Assembly (NCBI GenBank): GCA_003520455.1
Contig: DOUV01000977.1
Span: 1-13,026, forward strand
From: Chloroflexota bacterium
Lineage (GTDB): Bacteria > Chloroflexota > Anaerolineae > Ardenticatenales > Ardenticatenaceae
Reading direction: 5' to 3'
Length of the DNA: 13,026 nucleotides
Numbering within the stretch: position 1 is the stretch's first letter; each line of letters opens with the position of its first letter. A model generated the notes under the pieces. It saw only the letters and a program-made list of their open reading frames with translations, did no database searches and was not told the origin of the DNA. Below, piece after piece: positions 1-6,693 of the stretch. A program made the position numbers and the translations under genes.

Positions 1-63
1 GTGACACGTGCCCGTAGCAGGCGCCACAGGCCGGCGCGCGAGCCCGGTGCGGCGGCGGCATGG

Positions 64-70
64 GGGAGGG
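64..70 (+). promoter_or_regulatory. Shine-Dalgarno site of the amidohydrolase
   Basis: GGGAGGG lies 6 nt upstream of the ATG at 77 and decides for this start against the in-frame GTG at position 8. Confidence 0.6.
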
Positions 71-76
71 AAAAGG

Positions 77-1480
77 ATGGCCAGGGCTGAAAGCGAGGGC
101 AGGTTGAACCCTACCCGGACACTGCTGCTGTACAACGCCGGGGTCATTACCATGGACACCGCCAACCGCCAGTACACGCGCGGCGCAGTGCTCATCCAGA
201 ATGATCGCATCGTGCGGGTGGGCGGCAGCGACGACCTGTTGGCCAGCGCGGAGCCTGGCACCGAGGCAGTTGATCTGGGCGGGCGCTGGCTGCTGCCCGG
301 CCTGATCAATACGCACGTGCACACCTCGCAGCATCTGGGGCGCGGCCTGGGCGACGACGTCAGCTTGCTCACCTGGCTGCAAGAGCGCATCTGGCCCTAT
401 GAGAGTCAGCTGACGGAGGAGGACAGCTACGTCAGCAGCCTGCTGTGCGGCCTGGAACAGATTCGCAGCGGCGTGACCTGTTTCGCCGAGGCCGGCGGCC
501 AGCACGTGGCGGGCATGGCACGCGCGGTGTCTGAACTGGGGCTGCGCGCCTGCCTGTCGCGCTCGACGATGGACACGGGCAGCGGCCTGCCGGAGCGGTG
601 GTCGGAAAATACGGATGAGGCGCTGGCGGCACAACTCGCCAACCACGCGGCCTGGCACAACGGTGCCGGGGGCCGGCTGCGGGTGTGGCTGGGGGTGCGC
701 ACGATCTTCAACGCTTCGGACGCGCTGCTGGGCCGCACCAAAGAGCTGGCCGACCAGCTTGGCGTTGGCATTCATATGCACGTGGCCGAGATTCCCGCGG
801 AGGTCGACTATGCGCGCGAGACGCGGGGCCGCAGCACCGTGGAGCACCTGGAGGCGTTGGGCGTGCTGGGTGCCAATCTGCTGGCCGTGCACTGCGTCTG
901 GTTGACGGAGCGCGAGATTGAGCTGTTCGCCGAACGCGAGGTCAAAGTGTCCCACAACCCGGCCGCGGCGATGCGCTACCTGGGCTTTGCGCGGATACCA
1001 GAGATGATCGAGGCGGGCATCTGCGTGGCGCTGGGAACGGACGGTGCCCCGTCCAACAACCGCATGACGCTGGTGGACGAGATGTGGCTGGCCTCGCTGA
1101 TTCACAAAGGGCGGACGCTCAATCCGGTGGTCATGCCGGCGGAGACAGTGCTGGGCCTGGTGACCCGGCAGGGGGCGCGGGCTGTGCTGTGGGACGACGC
1201 CCTCGGCTCGCTGGAGGCCGGCAAGAAGGCCGACCTGGTGGTGGTCAACCCCAATACGCCCAACATGCTGCCGCTGCACGACCCGGTGGCCAACGTGGTG
1301 ACCGCCATGCAGGCCCACAACATCGAGAGCGTGATGTGCGACGGGCGGTGGCTGATGCGCGACGGCCGGATCGTTGCGGTGGATGAGGCGCAGGTGGTGG
1401 CTGAAGCCCGGCGCCGCGCGGCGGCCATTGTGGCCCGCGCGGGGCTTGCTCTCCCGCCGCGCCTCAACGTTGTGAACTGA
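77..1480 (+). CDS. Amidohydrolase-superfamily deaminase/hydrolase (Atz/Trz/MtaD-like)
   Basis: This 467-residue protein is a metal-dependent hydrolase of the amidohydrolase superfamily, subtype III, the group of S-adenosylhomocysteine/methylthioadenosine deaminases and triazine hydrolases. It is probably cytosolic, with no signal peptide. The metal site is legible: H80 and H82 in a THVH motif, H233 in HMHVAE with E238, H272 in AVHC, and D322 in LGTDGAPSNN. A small beta domain formed by both ends flanks the TIM barrel, with the C-terminal part around GKKADLVVVN. The start at 77 was chosen over an in-frame GTG at 8 because GGGAGGG ends 6 nt before the ATG and the extra N-terminus would be low-complexity Arg/Gly. 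The family call is firm. The substrate is not: the segment that in SAH/MTA deaminases carries a substrate-binding His (APH-P-T) reads GVRTIFNAS here, so nucleoside deamination should not be assumed. The next gene lies 96 nt downstream on the same strand. Confidence 0.9.
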   Translation: MARAESEGRLNPTRTLLLYNAGVITMDTANRQYTRGAVLIQNDRIVRVGGSDDLLASAEPGTEAVDLGGRWLLPGLINTHVHTSQHLGRGLGDDVSLLTWLQERIWPYESQLTEEDSYVSSLLCGLEQIRSGVTCFAEAGGQHVAGMARAVSELGLRACLSRSTMDTGSGLPERWSENTDEALAAQLANHAAWHNGAGGRLRVWLGVRTIFNASDALLGRTKELADQLGVGIHMHVAEIPAEVDYARETRGRSTVEHLEALGVLGANLLAVHCVWLTEREIELFAEREVKVSHNPAAAMRYLGFARIPEMIEAGICVALGTDGAPSNNRMTLVDEMWLASLIHKGRTLNPVVMPAETVLGLVTRQGARAVLWDDALGSLEAGKKADLVVVNPNTPNMLPLHDPVANVVTAMQAHNIESVMCDGRWLMRDGRIVAVDEAQVVAEARRRAAAIVARAGLALPPRLNVVN

Positions 1481-1482
1481 CT

Positions 1483-1499
1483 GCGCCCATTGGGGGCGC
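1483..1499 (+). terminator. Hairpin directly after the amidohydrolase stop
   Basis: GCGCCC (1483-1488) and GGGCGC (1494-1499) form a perfect 6-bp stem with a 5-nt loop, starting 3 nt after the stop codon. No U-tract follows, so it may be a processing or stabilising hairpin or a weak terminator rather than a classical intrinsic terminator. Confidence 0.35.
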
Positions 1500-1518
1500 G
1501 GGCAACCGGGCTGAGGAT

Positions 1519-1537
1519 GCCGGGCACCGGACCCGGC
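1519..1537 (+). other. Second GC-rich hairpin in the leader of the ferritin-like gene
   Basis: GCCGGG (1519-1524) and CCCGGC (1532-1537) are perfect inverted arms around a 7-nt loop. It lies 39 nt upstream of the downstream start codon and 29 nt before its ribosome site. There is no U-tract. It could be chance in GC-rich DNA or part of a 5' leader structure. Confidence 0.3.
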
Positions 1538-1566
1538 CCGACGCCTGCAGTCGTACCGGTTCATCC

Positions 1567-1571
1567 GGAGG
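1567..1571 (+). promoter_or_regulatory. Shine-Dalgarno site of the ferritin-like gene
   Basis: GGAGG, 5 nt before the ATG at 1577, decides this start. The frame is open back to 1490 but that part encodes a Gly/Pro-rich stretch and overlaps the two hairpins. Confidence 0.6.
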
Positions 1572-1576
1572 CGGAG

Positions 1577-2893
1577 ATGACTACGAGCCAAGACCAGACC
1601 CTGACCGGCTACACCGTATTGGAAAACGGCCGCCTGCTGCGCCGCTACGCCTACATCGAGCGGGTGTCGCTGCGCATTCTGGCGGCCTGGCTCCCCGAGA
1701 TCGAGCAGTGGGAGATCAAGAAAGCGGTCGGGCGACACCTGTGGGATGAGGCCCAACACGCCGACCGGCTGTACCAACGCTTGCGCGAGCTGCGCGGCGG
1801 TCATCCCACGGCCAATGCCGAGGCGGGAGTGGCTTACTTGATGCAGGAAGCCCTGCACGCGCCGAGCGCGGCCGCCCTGATCGCCGGCCTGTATCTCACC
1901 ATCAAGCGGCGCTTGCTGGACACGTACCGGCGCCACATCGAGCGCGCCAGCTACGTGGTCGATGCGCCCACTGTCGACGGCCTGGAGCAGATCGTGGCCG
2001 ATGAGGCGCGCCATCTGGCCTGGGCTGAGAATGCCTTGCCGGAACTCAGCAAGTATGCCGACCAGGCTGAGGTGGAAGGCTGGTCGGCGTACCTGGCCCG
2101 CCTGCTGGAAACCCTGGGCGACCTGAACGGCCTGACCCCCATTCCCTCTATGACCTTTCCCGAGCGCCCCGACAGCTATCGCCCGTTCAAGCGCAGCGGT
2201 CAGGCCAGGCGTGACGAACGCTTCACCCTGGTGCATATTTCCGAAATCATCAGGCCCCTGGAGGAGTTGGAAGCATTGCCGCTGCGCGAGAACGAGATTG
2301 CCGCCTTCCGCATCTACTTCACGGAGATGTGGGCCGCGGAACTGGTGGCCAGCGTGATTGTGGATGCCGAGGATATGCCCTGGGAGTTCTACCATGACCT
2401 GGCGCGGCACGCCTGGGACGAGATCCGCCACTGCGACATGGGCGAGCAGCGCCTGAAGGAACTGGGCATCGGCATCAGCGATTACCCGACCAGCGCGAGT
2501 GAATATGACCGCCGGGTGCGCATGCCATGGCTGCACCGCTACTGCGATCTGACGATGCTGGGCGAGGCCCGGTACATTCACGTACGCCCGCCGCGGGTGC
2601 GCCGCTACCTCCGGGAAGGGGCGCTGCGCTCGGCCGAGCTGGCGGACTATGACTGGTCGGACGAGATTCAGCACGTGGCCTTCGGCACGAAGTGGCTGAG
2701 GTATGTGCTGCGTGACGATGCCCGCTCACTGGAGGATCTGATCGAGGAATGCGAGGCGCTGCGCGTGCAGATGGCCGAGGAGTCGCCGGAATTCCGGCTG
2801 CCGCCCCACAAGCAGGCCCGACCGCACGCGAACCGGGCGACGGCCAGTCGTTTCTCTGCGGATGGCCTCCCGGGGCAAGGCGGCGCATCCTGA
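1577..2893 (+). CDS. Tandem ferritin-like (diiron-type) protein, two homologous halves
   Basis: The 438-residue protein contains two ferritin-like four-helix units in a row. Half 1 has E28, E58-x-x-H61 and E143-x-x-H146. Half 2 has E250 or E255, E282-x-x-H285, E330 and E363-x-x-H366. The ExxH motifs are 85 and 81 residues apart within the halves, and equivalent motifs are about 220 residues apart between halves, which points to an internal duplication. In half 2 the Glu to ExxH spacings (32 and 33) match the rubrerythrin pattern. In half 1 no Glu lies about 33 residues before E143, so that site may be incomplete. Known relatives bind two metal ions and act as oxidases, oxygenases or stores; the reaction here is unknown. 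There is no signal peptide or membrane segment. The last 30 or so residues are basic and low-complexity, probably disordered. The gene may be cotranscribed with the amidohydrolase and converges on the cupin gene. Confidence 0.8.
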   Translation: MTTSQDQTLTGYTVLENGRLLRRYAYIERVSLRILAAWLPEIEQWEIKKAVGRHLWDEAQHADRLYQRLRELRGGHPTANAEAGVAYLMQEALHAPSAAALIAGLYLTIKRRLLDTYRRHIERASYVVDAPTVDGLEQIVADEARHLAWAENALPELSKYADQAEVEGWSAYLARLLETLGDLNGLTPIPSMTFPERPDSYRPFKRSGQARRDERFTLVHISEIIRPLEELEALPLRENEIAAFRIYFTEMWAAELVASVIVDAEDMPWEFYHDLARHAWDEIRHCDMGEQRLKELGIGISDYPTSASEYDRRVRMPWLHRYCDLTMLGEARYIHVRPPRVRRYLREGALRSAELADYDWSDEIQHVAFGTKWLRYVLRDDARSLEDLIEECEALRVQMAEESPEFRLPPHKQARPHANRATASRFSADGLPGQGGAS

Positions 2894-2912
2894 CGGTGAA
2901 AGTGCGGCGGTT

Positions 2913-2932
2913 CGAAGCAGGATTCTGCTTTG
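2913..2932. terminator. Hairpin in the convergent intergenic region (first)
   Basis: AAGCAG (2915-2920) and CTGCTT (2925-2930) form a perfect 6-bp stem with a GATT loop, extendable by a G-T and a C-G pair. It lies 20 nt past the ferritin-like stop, between genes that face each other. Neither strand has a U-tract after it, so it is a candidate terminator only. Confidence 0.35.
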
Positions 2933-2996
2933 CGACGCCCTCCAACGCTTCCATGCGACTGTCACAGCCAACAGCAAGCTCAACGCCACTCCCGAT

Positions 2997-3012
2997 CGCG
3001 GTACGAACCGCG
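2997..3012. terminator. Hairpin in the convergent intergenic region (second)
   Basis: CGCGGT (2997-3002) and ACCGCG (3007-3012) form a perfect 6-bp stem with an ACGA tetraloop. With the hairpin at 2913-2932 it is the only clear structure in the 245-nt gap between the two converging gene sets; no convincing gene or promoter is seen there. Confidence 0.35.
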
Positions 3013-3138
3013 CGACCCTGATGGACTCGGGCGGGCCATGTCCGAGGGCTCCCACTTCCTCACGGCGCCCGTCGAGAGCGCCCACCTGTGGACCGCCGGT
3101 CATCACCGCGTGAGACCGTGGCCGTCCTTGCGATCATG

Positions 3139-3519
3139 CTATTCGACAAAGCCGGGATGCACGCCCCCCGGCGAGGGAAAGATGAAAAGGATGCCGAGCG
3201 GCAGCGTGCCGGTATTCTCGAATTCGTGGGGGACGTAGGCGGGGGAGTAGACGCACGTGCCCGGGGTCACCGGGTACTGGTTCCCATCGTCGTCACGGAC
3301 CATCCCGGAGCCGTACAGAATATATTGCACCTCCTCGATGGCGTGCCGGTGCATTGGCACCTTGGCGCCATTCTCATTCAAGGCGATGATGCCGACATAA
3401 AGAGACTCACTCGGGGTGTGGGCGGCGCAGATAAGTTCGGAGGTTGTCGCGGGGAAGGGCGTCTCTCGCGGGCGGTACTGTGAGGGAGGGGTCACGACGA
3501 GGGCTTGCTCCGCAGTCAT
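3139..3519 (-). CDS. Small single-domain cupin protein
   Basis: This 126-residue protein is a single cupin beta-barrel. Motif 1 is complete in the classical spacing: G51, five residues, H57-x-H59, three residues, E63, six residues, G70. Motif 2 has PHEFEN with H98 and N102. All four usual metal ligands (two His, one Glu, one His) are therefore present, so it can bind a divalent metal and could be an enzyme (isomerase, dioxygenase or lyase type) as well as a ligand-binding protein. Family members are too diverse to name a substrate. The start is supported by AGGAGA 6 nt upstream. It is the last gene of the minus-strand train, 27 nt after the acyl-CoA synthetase stop, so it probably acts in the same pathway. 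It is likely cytosolic, with no signal peptide. Confidence 0.85.
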   Translation of the reverse strand: MTAEQALVVTPPSQYRPRETPFPATTSELICAAHTPSESLYVGIIALNENGAKVPMHRHAIEEVQYILYGSGMVRDDDGNQYPVTPGTCVYSPAYVPHEFENTGTLPLGILFIFPSPGGVHPGFVE

Positions 3520-3525
3520 TGGGCG

Positions 3526-3531
3526 TCTCCT
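3526..3531 (-). promoter_or_regulatory. Shine-Dalgarno site of the cupin gene
   Basis: AGGAGA on the minus strand, 6 nt before the ATG, inside the 27-nt gap to the preceding gene. It indicates translation from an operon mRNA. Confidence 0.6.
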
Positions 3532-3546
3532 GTTTTTTGGTCTCGG

Positions 3547-5202
3547 TCATCCGGGACGGCTCCGCCGGCGCTGCTGGGCTTCTTCTTCCTGTTTGCGTAG
3601 CTCACGCCGCATGATCTTGCCCGTGGCTGTCATCGGCAGGGATTCCACGAAGGCGATCTCGCGCGGGTATTCGTGCGCGGCCAACCGCGTCTTGACGAAA
3701 TCCTGGATGGAGCGGGCCAGTTCCTCGCCGGGCTCGAATCCCGGTTTCAGCCTGACGAAGGCCTTGACGATCGTGCCCCGCACCTCGTGCGGGGCGCCGA
3801 CCACCGCCACCATGGCGACCGCGGGATGTTTGAGAATCGTGTCCTCCACTTCGGTCGGGCCGATGCGGTAACCGCTGCTGATGATCAGGTCGTCTTTTCG
3901 TCCCACGAACCAGAAATAGCCGTCAGTGTCCTGCCGCGCCAGGTCGCCGGTACACAACCAGTCCCCCTTGTACTTCCCCGCCGTCGCCTCCGGATTCTGC
4001 CAGTAGCCGAGGAACATCACCGGGTCGGGGGACCTGACGCCGATCTCTCCGATGGTGCCGATAGGTGCCTGGGTCCCATCCTCCTGGAGGATCACAACCT
4101 CGTGACCCGGAACCGGCCGGCCCATCGAGCCGGGCCGGATCTCCATGACCTCGTGGCAGTTGCCAACCACCAGGTTGACTTCCGTCTGGCCGTAAAACTC
4201 GTTGATAGTGACGCCGAGCGTCTCCTTGCCCCACTCAAGGATCTCCTCGCCAAGTGCCTCGCCGCCGCTTCCGACCGTCCGCAACGAGTAGTGATAGCGG
4301 GCTCCTGGATTGGGTACCTCGCGCATCATTTTGAGAGCGGTCGGCGGAAGGAACGCGTTGCGTATCCGGTGTTGGGCCAGCAGCGCGAATACCTCCTCAG
4401 GATCAAATTTGGGCGCGCGGTGGGCGACGACGGGCAGCCCGTGATGCCAGGCAGGGAAGAGGACGTCGATGAGACCGCCGATCCAGGCCCAATCGGCCGG
4501 CGTCCAGAAACAGTCGCCAGCCTGAGGCGCAAAGTTGTGTGGAAATTCGAAACCGGGAAGATGGCCCAAAAGGACGCGGTGCGCGTGGAGGGCCCCTTTC
4601 GGCGGCCCGGTCGTCCCGGAGGTGTAGATGATGAGCGCCGGATCGTCGGCGCGCGTGCTGACGGGTGTGAAGGTGCCGGCGCCACGGGCCAGCAGGTCCG
4701 CGAAGAGCGGGAACTCGCCGGACGTCTGATCGCCGACCACGATGATCGTTTCGAGGGATGGCAGGTTGGATCGAATCGAGGCGACCTTGTCCAGATTGGC
4801 ATCGTCCACGACAACCATCCGGGCGCCGCTGTCCCTGAGGCGGTATTCCAACGCATCCGGGCCGAAGAGAGTAAAGAGGGGAATGGTCACCGCGCCAAGC
4901 TTGTAGGCGGCGAGATGGGTCAAGGCGGTTTCCGGGCGCTGCGGCAGAATAATCCCGATGCGGTCGCCCCGCGCCAGGCCAAGGCCGCGAAGATTCGACG
5001 CCAGCCGGTCGCTCAGACGCTTCAACTCGTGGAAGGTGTACTCGGTGACGGTCCGAGTGACGTTGTCGTGGTAGATCAGCGCAGGCCCGGCCCGGTCGCC
5101 GGCATGTTTGTCACAGATATCCAGCGCGATGTTGTAGAATTCGGGAATTTCCCACCGGAAGCGTTCCACCGTCTCTCGATAGGTTGTGCCTCGGCGGAGC
5201 AT
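3547..5202 (-). CDS. AMP-forming acyl-CoA synthetase (acid:CoA ligase)
   Basis: This 551-residue ANL-superfamily enzyme would turn a carboxylic acid plus ATP and CoA into an acyl-CoA via an acyl-adenylate. The motifs run in order: phosphate-binding YTSGTTGPPKG at about 193-203, the FYGQTE motif at 336-341, the TGD at 418-420, the hinge-type GRKDDLI around 434-440 and the catalytic Lys K529 in TATGKIMRREL. Motifs such as TPADWAWIGG and the overall length place it near acetyl-CoA/medium-chain (ACSM-type) synthetases. The acid used cannot be read from sequence. I place the start at the ATG at 5202, 2 nt after the preceding stop (TAACAATG, translational coupling). A GTG at 5223 is in frame, but the likely GGGAGG ribosome site (5216-5221) overlaps that start. 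No key residue is missing. In this operon it would prime the acid released by the upstream enzymes for CoA-dependent breakdown. Confidence 0.9.
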   Translation of the reverse strand: MLRRGTTYRETVERFRWEIPEFYNIALDICDKHAGDRAGPALIYHDNVTRTVTEYTFHELKRLSDRLASNLRGLGLARGDRIGIILPQRPETALTHLAAYKLGAVTIPLFTLFGPDALEYRLRDSGARMVVVDDANLDKVASIRSNLPSLETIIVVGDQTSGEFPLFADLLARGAGTFTPVSTRADDPALIIYTSGTTGPPKGALHAHRVLLGHLPGFEFPHNFAPQAGDCFWTPADWAWIGGLIDVLFPAWHHGLPVVAHRAPKFDPEEVFALLAQHRIRNAFLPPTALKMMREVPNPGARYHYSLRTVGSGGEALGEEILEWGKETLGVTINEFYGQTEVNLVVGNCHEVMEIRPGSMGRPVPGHEVVILQEDGTQAPIGTIGEIGVRSPDPVMFLGYWQNPEATAGKYKGDWLCTGDLARQDTDGYFWFVGRKDDLIISSGYRIGPTEVEDTILKHPAVAMVAVVGAPHEVRGTIVKAFVRLKPGFEPGEELARSIQDFVKTRLAAHEYPREIAFVESLPMTATGKIMRRELRKQEEEAQQRRRSRPG

Positions 5203-5204
5203 TG

Positions 5205-6689
5205 TTACGCGTTGGCCTCCCACACAGGCAACTCATCCAGCGGATAGAGCGGTCGAGGTGCGCGCTCCCACGGGAAGAGCCGCAGGTCCCAGGTCGAAAG
5301 GCCCGGGTAATCGATCATGAACGTATCCTTCATCATTGCACGAAATGGCTGATAGTGATAGTAGGTCTTTACCACCACAATCTGGGCTTCGGCCGGTTCC
5401 ACGCCGAAGGAGCGGTATATCTCGGGATCAGTTCCGCCGATTCCGGCGTGTTCGCTGACAACCAGTTTGATATTTCCAATCTGGAAGAGCACCGTCCGGC
5501 CCATGCTGGCCCGGCCCCAGGGTCCGAGCGGAAAGCTCAACTCATCCGTCGCAATCCCAGCGACTCGCCCCGTCACCTGCAGCGGACGGCTGAAGATAGT
5601 ATCGCGCTTCCCTCCCAAACTCACCGCGAGCTCGCGCCCGACCCCCGCGCGAATCGCTTCTGCTACGACGCCCGGATCGACAATCGGTAACAAGGCCACG
5701 CACTCGATGCGCTGATCGAGCATCTCTTGTAGCAGGCGGGTGCTGTCACCCGGCGCGCCGGAGAGCACACTATCCGAGGCATCGCAGATCACGACAGGAC
5801 CGGCCGGGGCCGTCGCCGCGCGCCGGATGCCCTCAGCGAGCGGCACCCGGCGTATCGCCCAGAAAGCCTCCCGGAGTACCCAGGCCCGATTCGCCACCTC
5901 GGCCGCCACCTCGCCCGCCAGCGACGGGTCACCGTCAGTGACCGCGACTGTTGCCCAGCCCAACTCGGCCACATCGAGCCAGGGCTGCACCGGGAAGGTG
6001 GAGACGGAGAGAACACCGCGGCGCTGCTCCATCTCGCGGGCCGCGTCGAACCACGCCTTCATCGGCCATTCGGCGGTCGCGCCACGGTCGGCCGGCGCCA
6101 GCATCGGGATCTTCTGCCACGCGACGGTCGGGGTGATCTCGCCTCTGACGGTCGCGAACAGCAGTTTGGCCGCGCGCACGCCGGTCTCGAAGGGATCGTG
6201 CGGCTGGGTCTGGTAGCCCACCAGGGCGTCCACCAGCTCCACGAGCCGCCGGGTGATGTTACAGTGGTGGTCCAACGAGACAACCAGAGGAACGTCATCG
6301 CCCACGACGTCGCGCACAGCGGCGAGCAGGTCGCTCTGCGGGTCGTCTTCGTTCTCCGCCGCGGCCGCACCGTGCAGCGAGAAGAAAACGCCGTCAACCG
6401 GTTGGGCCTCTCGCAGCCCGGCGACCAATCGCTCCTTGAAAAAATCAAGGGCTGCTGCCGTTATGCGACCGCCACTCATGGCCCACGCGCGCAGAATCGG
6501 CAGGATCTCGATATCGTCCGGCTCATCGTCGACCGCGGCCAGGAACCCTCCCAACTCTCCAACACCTTGCATCTTGTCCAGAATCGCGTCCCCGAGGTAG
6601 AGCCCGTTCTGCTCGAAATGCTGCAGCTCCGTCGGGACCGGATTGAAGGTGTTGGTCTCTTGCCAGACCTGAGCGATGGCGATTCTCAT
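5205..6689 (-). CDS. M81-family metallopeptidase (MlrC-like), copy a
   Basis: This 494-residue protein belongs to peptidase family M81, whose best-known member is MlrC, the zinc enzyme that cleaves linearised microcystin. It has the N-terminal catalytic domain and the C-terminal MlrC domain (from roughly residue 320: DASDSVLSGAPGDST, then VSLGGKRD). Candidate metal and active-site residues are E11 (QETNTF), H106 (LHGA), D140 and H142 (LDHHCN), and H164 (TQPHDP); their spacing matches the set described for MlrC. It is likely cytosolic. The start at 6689 was chosen because the conserved MRIAIAQVWQETNTF begins there; the frame is open further upstream into the preceding gene. The preceding stop is only 4 nt away, so translation is probably coupled; no strong ribosome site is seen. 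The substrate is unknown. Gln replaces the usual His before ETNTF. Most M81 proteins have not been tested biochemically, so peptidase activity is an assumption. Confidence 0.88.
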   Translation of the reverse strand: MRIAIAQVWQETNTFNPVPTELQHFEQNGLYLGDAILDKMQGVGELGGFLAAVDDEPDDIEILPILRAWAMSGGRITAAALDFFKERLVAGLREAQPVDGVFFSLHGAAAAENEDDPQSDLLAAVRDVVGDDVPLVVSLDHHCNITRRLVELVDALVGYQTQPHDPFETGVRAAKLLFATVRGEITPTVAWQKIPMLAPADRGATAEWPMKAWFDAAREMEQRRGVLSVSTFPVQPWLDVAELGWATVAVTDGDPSLAGEVAAEVANRAWVLREAFWAIRRVPLAEGIRRAATAPAGPVVICDASDSVLSGAPGDSTRLLQEMLDQRIECVALLPIVDPGVVAEAIRAGVGRELAVSLGGKRDTIFSRPLQVTGRVAGIATDELSFPLGPWGRASMGRTVLFQIGNIKLVVSEHAGIGGTDPEIYRSFGVEPAEAQIVVVKTYYHYQPFRAMMKDTFMIDYPGLSTWDLRLFPWERAPRPLYPLDELPVWEANA

Positions 6690-6693
6690 GCTC

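Noticed and set aside
1..90. Plus-strand frame open from the left edge to a TGA at 88-90, possibly the tail of an upstream gene overlapping the amidohydrolase start.
   Set aside because: Only 29 codons of Arg/Ala/Gly-rich sequence with no family signal; in GC-rich DNA this is expected by chance.
2475..3106. Minus-strand open frames overlapping the ferritin-like 3' end and the convergent gap, possible small genes.
   Set aside because: Arg/Pro/Ala-rich translations without domains or ribosome sites; they mostly lie antisense to a supported gene.
3673..5247. Long open plus-strand frame (over 500 codons) antisense to the acyl-CoA synthetase.
   Set aside because: The minus-strand frame encodes a complete, motif-perfect enzyme; the antisense frame has no recognisable domain and is a GC-rich codon-bias shadow.
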